Part shown: positions 57,193 through 64,000 of the stretch, one piece after another | Position numbering within the stretch: the first letter of the stretch is position 1 | Layout: each line of letters opens with the position of its first letter | Made by a program: the position numbers and the translations under genes | Assembly: GCA_028671895.1 (NCBI GenBank) | Contig: CM053802.1 | Location: 34,944,201 to 35,008,200 of the forward strand | Reading direction: 5' to 3' | DNA from: Oenanthe sinensis | Taxonomy: Eukaryota; Streptophyta; Magnoliopsida; Apiales; Apiaceae | DNA: 64,000 nt | Notes under the pieces: model-generated | Databases searched by the model: none | Seen by the model: the letters and a program-made list of their open reading frames with translations, nothing else | What the model was told of the DNA's origin: nothing

Positions 57193-60100
57193 ATGCCACC
57201 AAGGAGGAATACTAGATTGCACCCTGTAGCCAGTGGGGATTTGCATGAGCCAAGTGTTCACGAAGCGGAAAGTGATTCGGAAGACTATAATGAGTTGGAT
57301 GATGAAGAGTATGCAGAAGGGGAGTATGTGAGTTCGAGTGCCTCGGGTCATAGTCAGAATCAAAACCAGAATGAACATGGAGAAAATGAGAGTCAGGGTC
57401 ACCAAGGGGAAAACCGAAATATGGACCCCATGAATGTGTTCATGGATTTTCTCAGGCAGCATGTTAATCTCAATTCAAATCAGCCGCCACCAGTTCCTCA
57501 TAACTCCGTTGCCAATTCCTTCCGAGCTTTCAAGTCCTTGCGACCACCCGAGTTTCAAGGGACTGCGGACCCAGTAGAGGCTAGGGCCTGGTTAAAAGAA
57601 ATGGAAAAGTCCTTTGAGATACTGCAGATAGAAGAGGCACAGAAGACCGTCTTCGCCACTTATCTCCTAAAGGGGGAGGCCAATTTCTGGTGGGAGTCTA
57701 AAAAGAGTATGGAGGGAGAAGGAGTAGTAGCATGGGAAAGGTTCACACAATTATTTTTAGAGAAGTATTTCCCCAAATTTATGGAAAACCAGATGGAGCT
57801 GAAATTTCTAGAGTTGAAGCAGAATAACCTAACTGTAGCCGAATATGAAGCAAAGTTTACTGAACTGTCTAGGTTCGTGCCGGATTTTGTGAACACGGAC
57901 GAGAAAAGGGCTAGGAGATTTCAGCAGGGATTGAAACAGTGGATTCAAAATCGTGTAGCAATACTTGAGTTGACTGATTATGCAATGTTGGTGCAGAAAG
58001 CTTCGATTGTAGAGGCTGGGAGTGATCTGATCCAAAAGGAAAGGGATGGGAAGAAGAGAAAGGCAGAAAGCCAGCGAAGAGGTTCAGCAAGTGGGAACTT
58101 TCCGAGTAAATTTAATCGAGGACAAGGGTCTCAGTTTCGGAGGAATGTTGGGTTCAAGAAGGCCGAAAGTGTAAGTGTTAACCAAGGTGGTAGGCAGTCA
58201 GGGGTGGCATATTCCAATCCATCACGACCCCCACTGCCAGATTGTAAGACATGTGGGAAGAGGCATTTAGGCACGTGTAACAAGTCAGGGGTTACCTGTT
58301 TCAAGTGTGGACGAGTGGGGCATTTCGCGTATAACTGCCCTCAGAATAGCATGGTTTGTCACAACTGCGGACAGATGGGACATGTAAAGAAAGACTGTAA
58401 ATCTTCTGGACCAGCGGTAACGAGACAAAGTGGAGCTGCTTCTAATAAGGCTCCTACTGCTAGGACTTTCAACATGACGGTGAGGGATGCCATGAGGAAC
58501 ACGGATGTTATTGCAGGTACACTCTTACTTAATTCCGTCAATGCAAATGTTTTGTTTGACTCCGGAGCAACCAGATCCTTTATATCTCGAGACTTTGCGC
58601 GTAAATGGAATCTTGAGTCAAAACCATTAAGCGATCCCTTACGTGTAGAAATAGCTAATCAGGAGGTTATTCCTGTTAGTTACGTATGTAATAACTGTGA
58701 ACTAGAAATCGAAGGGCAGCGATTCATCCTAGACTTAATTCCTTTTTCCCTAGGGGAGTTTGATGTCATTTTGGGGATGGATTGGCTGACAAGTTGTGAA
58801 GCTAATATTGATTGCAAAGGAAAGAAAGTGAGGATAAAGTTGCCCAACGAAGAAGAAGTGGTGTTTAAAGGGCAGAGGCAGATTAATAAATTCTTGACTA
58901 AGATGCAGGTCAAGAGGTTGTTACGCCAAGGGTGTGAAGCTTATTTAGCCTATGTAGTAGACACCGAGAAGGAATTAACTAGTATAAGTGACATAGCAGT
59001 TGTCAATGAATTTGAAGATGTATTTCCCGATGACCTTCCAGGGTTACCTCCTGACAGAGACATAGAGTTTGCCATCGAGTTAGCACCAGGGACAGCACCA
59101 GTGTCAAAGGCTCCGTACCGCTTAGCCCCAGTAGAGATGAAAGAATTAGCCATCCAGCTACAAGAGCTATTGGATAAAGGAATGATTCGACCAAGCGTGT
59201 CTCCATGGGGGGCACCAGTGTTGTTTGTCAAGAAGAAAGATGGAAGTATGAGATTATGTATAGATTATAGGGAACTCAACAAGCTAACCATCAAGAATAA
59301 GTACCCTTTACCCAGAATCGATGATTTGTTTGATCAGTTAAAGGATGCTGTTTACTTTTCAAAGATCGACCTGAGAACTGGATATCACCAGCTGAAGATT
59401 AAACGCGAAGATGTTCCGAAGACAGCATTTCGTACCCGATATGGGCACTACGAGTTTTTGGTAATGTCCTTTGGGTTAACCAACGCCCCCGCAGCTTTCA
59501 TGGATTTGATGAATCGAGTTTTCAAAAAGTATCTGGACAAGTTTGTCATCGTCTTCATAGATGATATATTGATCTACTCAAGGTCAAGGGAAGAGCATGA
59601 AGAACATTTGAGGATAGTACTGGAGATATTGAGAAAGGAGAAGCTCTATGCTAAATTTTCAAAATGTGAGTTTTGGTTAAAGGAAGTTCAATTTTTGGGA
59701 CACGTGATAAGTAGTAAAGGTGTGCTAGTCGACCCTGCTAAGATTGAAGCTATTTCAAATTGGGAAAGGCCAGCGACACCAACTGAAGTAAGAAGTTTTG
59801 TGGGATTAGCAGGATATTACAGGAGATTCGTCCAGGACTTTGCTAAGATAGCTACTCCATTGACGAGACTCACCCGTAAGACCGAGAAGTTTGAGTGGAC
59901 TGAAAAATGTGAAGAGAGTTTTCAGGAATTGAAAAAGAGATTAATTACCGCGCCGGTATTAGCCCTACCAGATGAAAAAGGTGATTTTGTGATTTATAGT
60001 GATGCATCTCATAAGGGACTAGGATGTGTACTGATGCAGCATGGCAAAGTAATTGCTTATGCATCCAGACAACTGAAAGAATACGAGATAAGATATCCAA

Positions 60101-61878
60101 CTCATGACTTAGAATTAGCAGCAATAGTTTTCGCATTAAAAATATGGAGGCATTACCTGTATGGAGAAAAGTGCGAGATTTACACAGATCATAAAAGCCT
60201 TAAGTACATTTTCACACAGAAAGAATTAAACATGAGGCAAAGAAGATGGCTAGAGTTGATCAAGGATTACGACTGTTCGATTAACTACCACCCTGGGAAG
60301 GCCAATGTGGTGGCCGATGCCCTAAGTAGAAAGGAAAGACTAAAAATGATGGTTTCTTCCGAAGAATTGGTACGAGAGTTTGAACGGATGAATTTAGAAG
60401 TGAAGTTTCCTGAAGATGGTATGGAGACGCTATTTGAGATTCGAGTTGAGTCAGAACTAATTGAGAAAGTAAGGATATGTCAAGAAAAGGCAATGGAAGA
60501 AAAAGAGGAAAAGATGATTGGAGATGAACGAAGATGTGTTAAGGATGAGAGAGGGATTCTAAGATTTGCTAATAGAATTTGGATTCCTAACGTTCAGGAA
60601 TTGAAAGATGAGGTATTGAATGAAGCACACAACTCTAGGTTTTCTATTCACCCTGGAGGTACTAAGATGTATAAAGACCTGAAAATGCATTATTGGTGGC
60701 CAGGTATGAAGAAAGATATTGCCGAATGGGTAAGTAAATGTTTGACCTGTCAGAGAGTGAAAGCAGAGCACCAAAGACCGAGCGGACTTTTACAGCCTCT
60801 GGAGATTCCAGAATGGAAATGGGAGCACATTGCAATGGATTTTGTAGTAGGGTTACCAAGGACCAAAGCCAACCACGATGCTATTTGGGTAATAATTGAT
60901 CGATTGACAAAATCAGCGCATTTCCTTCCTATCAATGAAAGGTATTCAGTCGACCGATTAGTCGAGCTTTATTTGAAAGAGATAGTGGTACGTCATGGAG
61001 TTCCAGTGGGAATTGTGTCGGATAGGGACCCAAGATTCAATTCTAGATTTTGGAGAAGCTTTCAGGAATGCTTGGGAACAAGATTGAATATGAGCACCGC
61101 TTATCATCCACAAACTGATGGACAGAGTGAAAGAACCATCCAAACGGTAGAAGATATGTTGAGAGTCTGTGCCATAGACTTTAAAGGTAGTTGGGATGAT
61201 CATTTGCCATTAATTGAGTTTGCCTACAACAACAGTTACCATGCCAGCATTGGGATGCCACCTTACGAAGCCTTGTATGGCAGAAAGTGTCGATCTCCTT
61301 TGTGTTGGGAAGAAGTAGGAGAGCGAAAGATGTTGGGACCCGAGTTGGTCCAGCAGACAAGAGAAACCATAGAGCTCATCCGGAAACGATTGATAGCCGC
61401 TCAGGACAGGCAAAGAAAGTATGCCGATCAAACCAGGAAAGACAGAGAGTACGAAGTGGGAGACTCAGTACTTCTAAAGGTGTCTCCGTGGAAAGGTTTA
61501 ATGAGGTTTGGTAAGAAGGGAAAGTTAAGTCCAAGATTTATTGGACCATTTGAAATATTAAGACGTATTGGAAAAGTAGCCTATGAGTTAGCCCTGCCTC
61601 CAAACTTACAACAAGTTCATAATGTGTTTCACGTGTCAATGCTGAGAAGATATAATGCAGATGCCCGACATGTGATAGAGTATGAGCAAGTAGATTTACA
61701 ACCGGACCTGACCTATGTGGAACGACCGGTGGAAATCTTAGACCGAAAAGAGCAAGTACTCAGAAACAAAGTGGTAAAACTAGTAAGAGTCTTATGGAGA
61801 AACCAGAACACTGAAGAATCAACGTGGGAACTAGAAAGTGCTATGCTGGAAAAGTACCCTTACCTGTTTTCAAGTTAG
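57193..61878 (+). CDS. Element D Gag-Pol polyprotein, 1561 aa, intact
   Basis: The ATG at 57193 (M-P-P-R-R-N) is preferred to an upstream TTG. Domains by residue: acidic N-terminus 1-100; Gag core about 110-280; zinc knuckles C-x2-C-x4-H-x4-C at 369 and 389; protease with D-S-G-A (Asp456); RT with F-I-D-D-I-L-I-Y (Asp790/791); RNase H with Y-S-D-A-S (Asp937); integrase zinc finger from about 1153; integrase core with Asp1216, Asp1277 and Glu1313, the last two separated by 35 residues as is canonical; GPY-type and chromodomain-like C-terminus (about 1515-1558, L-R-N-K-V-V-K-L-V-R-V-L-W). All catalytic residues are present, with no stop or frameshift over 4.7 kb. Gag and pol share one frame, as in Tekay/Del elements. 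It acts in cytoplasmic particles, and the integrase acts in the nucleus. Confidence 0.97.
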   Translation: MPPRRNTRLHPVASGDLHEPSVHEAESDSEDYNELDDEEYAEGEYVSSSASGHSQNQNQNEHGENESQGHQGENRNMDPMNVFMDFLRQHVNLNSNQPPPVPHNSVANSFRAFKSLRPPEFQGTADPVEARAWLKEMEKSFEILQIEEAQKTVFATYLLKGEANFWWESKKSMEGEGVVAWERFTQLFLEKYFPKFMENQMELKFLELKQNNLTVAEYEAKFTELSRFVPDFVNTDEKRARRFQQGLKQWIQNRVAILELTDYAMLVQKASIVEAGSDLIQKERDGKKRKAESQRRGSASGNFPSKFNRGQGSQFRRNVGFKKAESVSVNQGGRQSGVAYSNPSRPPLPDCKTCGKRHLGTCNKSGVTCFKCGRVGHFAYNCPQNSMVCHNCGQMGHVKKDCKSSGPAVTRQSGAASNKAPTARTFNMTVRDAMRNTDVIAGTLLLNSVNANVLFDSGATRSFISRDFARKWNLESKPLSDPLRVEIANQEVIPVSYVCNNCELEIEGQRFILDLIPFSLGEFDVILGMDWLTSCEANIDCKGKKVRIKLPNEEEVVFKGQRQINKFLTKMQVKRLLRQGCEAYLAYVVDTEKELTSISDIAVVNEFEDVFPDDLPGLPPDRDIEFAIELAPGTAPVSKAPYRLAPVEMKELAIQLQELLDKGMIRPSVSPWGAPVLFVKKKDGSMRLCIDYRELNKLTIKNKYPLPRIDDLFDQLKDAVYFSKIDLRTGYHQLKIKREDVPKTAFRTRYGHYEFLVMSFGLTNAPAAFMDLMNRVFKKYLDKFVIVFIDDILIYSRSREEHEEHLRIVLEILRKEKLYAKFSKCEFWLKEVQFLGHVISSKGVLVDPAKIEAISNWERPATPTEVRSFVGLAGYYRRFVQDFAKIATPLTRLTRKTEKFEWTEKCEESFQELKKRLITAPVLALPDEKGDFVIYSDASHKGLGCVLMQHGKVIAYASRQLKEYEIRYPTHDLELAAIVFALKIWRHYLYGEKCEIYTDHKSLKYIFTQKELNMRQRRWLELIKDYDCSINYHPGKANVVADALSRKERLKMMVSSEELVREFERMNLEVKFPEDGMETLFEIRVESELIEKVRICQEKAMEEKEEKMIGDERRCVKDERGILRFANRIWIPNVQELKDEVLNEAHNSRFSIHPGGTKMYKDLKMHYWWPGMKKDIAEWVSKCLTCQRVKAEHQRPSGLLQPLEIPEWKWEHIAMDFVVGLPRTKANHDAIWVIIDRLTKSAHFLPINERYSVDRLVELYLKEIVVRHGVPVGIVSDRDPRFNSRFWRSFQECLGTRLNMSTAYHPQTDGQSERTIQTVEDMLRVCAIDFKGSWDDHLPLIEFAYNNSYHASIGMPPYEALYGRKCRSPLCWEEVGERKMLGPELVQQTRETIELIRKRLIAAQDRQRKYADQTRKDREYEVGDSVLLKVSPWKGLMRFGKKGKLSPRFIGPFEILRRIGKVAYELALPPNLQQVHNVFHVSMLRRYNADARHVIEYEQVDLQPDLTYVERPVEILDRKEQVLRNKVVKLVRVLWRNQNTEESTWELESAMLEKYPYLFSS

Positions 61879-61899
61879 ATTCCGGGACGGAATCCTTTT

Positions 61900-61912
61900 A
61901 AGGAGGGGAGAC
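61900..61912 (+). other. Element D polypurine tract
   Basis: AAGGAGGGGAGAC lies directly before the 3' LTR and primes plus-strand synthesis. Confidence 0.93.
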
Positions 61913-64000
61913 TGTAATATTCCCGATTCCCAGGTACTTTTAAAACCTTATTAATAATAATATATATGTTGGATAATAATTATGGAATAAGATTTGATGG
62001 GTATTCCAATTATTAGAATTGCCGGAATGAGTTAAAGATTAAATTATTGTCATGGATTATTATGAAATTGGAAAATTCAAGGATTTCCAAGAATTATTAA
62101 AGAGTTTATTATTTTATATTTTGGCATGGATTATTAAAATGCAATTACTTGCATTTTATTTAAAGTGTAGGAAATGCAAATGCTAGTATTTTAATTCAAG
62201 TCAAAGGAGGCAAGACTTGACCAAGACTTTGACTAGACTTTTATTTAAACCAAGGCAAGTACTTGTCCTAAGAAAAGAAAAAGAAAATCACAAACTCAAG
62301 CCTAGCAAGCAAGGGACCATTCGGCTTTAGCTAGAAGAGGAAGAGGAGAAAAATCAAGAACTCAAGCTCTAGTTGTTGGATTGTTGCAAGTAAGGACTTA
62401 AATCGAAGGTATAACTAATACCTATCTTCCATTCAAATCTTATGCAAAGTTATCCGTTAAATCTCTTGATTTTCATGAAAGAGCAAGAGCATGAATAGTG
62501 TTTTTAATTTAGGATAAATTCTTGATTAATTGTTTTATGACTCCTTAAGCATAATTAGCACTTGTAATGACTTGTACGAGCTATGGGTAGTGGTAATTTG
62601 GCATAAATAGCTTGAAAAGTTCAAACCCTAGCCATGTGTTGATTTTGAGATTAATGTGGTTTTAAGCATGCTTTGTTTATGGCTTGAGCATATGTTTAAG
62701 TACTTAATTTGTTGGTTATGATGGAGTAATGTTGTGATGCTTTGGTTAAGACCTATGGTGGTGTAATGTAAGAGTTACATGGTTAAGAATTATGGATGTT
62801 AAAGGAGTAAGTAATTGGTTGTTTTCAAACTAGTAAATTGTTTTGCAAACTATGTTGCATTGGTGATGAATTGGGTGGATTATTGGTAATGTTTGGAGTA
62901 TTGTTAAATTGTGTTTGGGCTTGGGATGTCTTGAGTACATTCCCAAGTAGTAGAGTAAAATATATGGAAGCCATTTGAGTTGAATTGGATGAGTTTAAAA
63001 CAGGGTAAACGATGAACGTATAAACGGAACCATGCAAAATTTTCTACTGATGCCAACTGTTCACCACTCCCGAAGGGTCTAGCCTGTGTTGCTGGAGGAT
63101 TTCTTTATATGGTTAGATAGATATTAGTCTCTAGATCGTTTGCGCGCTAATTTTGCGTCAAACGGAGTTGTGAGCTAAAAGATATGGCCAAAATGGTGAG
63201 GAGATGCAGAAAACTGGACTGCCCTGTTTTTAATCAACTTTGAGGAGGTGATCAACCTAGTTAGACTGTCTTATAAAATCTGAAACTTTTACACAAAATA
63301 CTAGGAACATTTGGGAAGACTTGGGAAAAGGTTTCGGATTAAAATGAGTAAAATCAGATTTATGAAAATTGTTGGAAGCAAGTAGGTGCAGTTAGAAATC
63401 TTGTAAAAACTGCTTGCATTGTTTTGCATTACCTTGACATAAGTTATGTTTTAAAGTGGAATTCGAGGCTAGCTTAGCAACGGACTTTAAATGGAATGTG
63501 TTAGTAATACTTATGAGTCATGACTAGCTAAAGATCCATGCTAAGACTCGTTAGCAAGATGGGTTATTATGCAAACATGAGTAGTTATAAGTAGAGTTAA
63601 AACTCTTGTGACTAATTAGGACCCGTGTTTTCTTTCTTATAGAGACACGTGCCAAGGAGGGACAAGCGAGCTACCACTTCAACAGTAAAGGCAAGTTTTC
63701 TAAACTCTGACCTTATAACATGTTTCTTGGTTATAGGGCTGTGGTGCTTGGATTCTTTTTTTTTATTGACTTGTATTATCAATTGAATTGTTGTTCGCGC
63801 CTCTGAACTCTCAAAAGTTAGAGGACGCTTCCTGTCAGTTTTGTATAACTGATTTCCGTGTTAAGTACATTTCTTTGGTACTTGACAGACGACCGGGAGT
63901 AGCGTATTATCTCTCGACTGTTAGTCGATATTATCCCGGGATTCTTCCTGGAATATAAGTTTTGGGATAATAATTAGTATGGGTTAGGGATTAATCAAGT
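61913..64000 (+). repeat. Element D 3' LTR, first 2088 bp
   Basis: It is identical to 51999-54086 except for two substitutions, with no indels. The window ends inside it. Confidence 0.97.

Larger units (their letters stand above)
51999..64000 (+). mobile_element. Element D: intact, very young Ty3/gypsy (Tekay-like) retrotransposon, 3' end outside window
   Basis: 5' LTR 51999-55931, primer site 55936, spliced accessory ORF 55450-56778, gag-pol 57193-61878, polypurine tract AAGGAGGGGAGAC (61900-61912), and a 3' LTR from 61913 that runs out of the window after 2088 bp. The two LTRs have the same length over this stretch and differ only at 53014/62928 (A/G) and 54023/63937 (A/C). The 5-mer before the element is TATCT, which should recur after the 3' LTR near position 65846. 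All proteins look functional, so this copy is probably autonomous. Confidence 0.95.

Noticed and set aside
1..64000. tRNA, rRNA or host protein-coding genes
   Set aside because: None was recognised; the TGGTATCAGAGC matches are primer sites, not tRNA genes.

Overview
This 64 kb window holds no recognisable host gene. It is a stack of nested LTR retrotransposons from a plant nuclear genome, very probably a eudicot. The evidence is TG...CA LTRs, initiator-Met-tRNA-type primer sites (TGGTATCAGAGC and variants), Ty1/copia and Ty3/gypsy polyproteins of plant type, and AT-rich DNA. No species can be named from the sequence.

Eight elements are separated here, called A to H. Element E (copia, SIRE-like, minus strand) is the oldest layer. 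Its pol C-terminus (33031-33321) is followed by a repeat-rich spacer and a long extra ORF of SIRE type, which later insertions split into pieces at 31817-32299, 9302-10600 and 1-431. Three elements sit directly in E: A (copia, minus, 432-9296, target duplication GTTAC), B (gypsy/Tekay-like, plus, 10601-31811, duplication CTAGT) and F (copia, minus, from 33322). C (copia, SIRE-like, plus, 14633-26165) sits inside the gag gene of B. G (gypsy LTR, minus, from 38682) cuts F just upstream of its gag. H (gypsy, plus, 39162-46678, duplication GCAAG) sits inside the LTR of G. D (gypsy/Tekay-like, plus, from 51999 past the window end) lies in the last G-side sequence.

A, B, C, E, F and H are all broken by stops, frameshifts or deletions. 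D is intact. It has one uninterrupted 1561-residue Gag-Pol with all catalytic residues, and its two LTRs differ at 2 of the 2088 positions that can be compared, so it inserted very recently and may still be active.

The most interesting feature is in D. A short arginine-rich reading frame inside the 5' LTR (55450-55536) ends at a GT donor. It joins in phase to a second open frame (56089-56778) whose 5' edge is exactly an AG acceptor with a stop codon just upstream. The predicted 258-residue accessory protein is basic at its start, then acidic and proline-rich. Its 552-bp intron contains the LTR end and the primer site. A second acceptor just before gag is also in phase with the same LTR exon, which suggests alternative splicing of accessory and Gag-Pol mRNAs. 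Other points of interest are an enhancer-like repeat array before the TATA box in C, a three-LTR arrangement in B, and a short palindrome repeated both in non-coding and in coding DNA of E.
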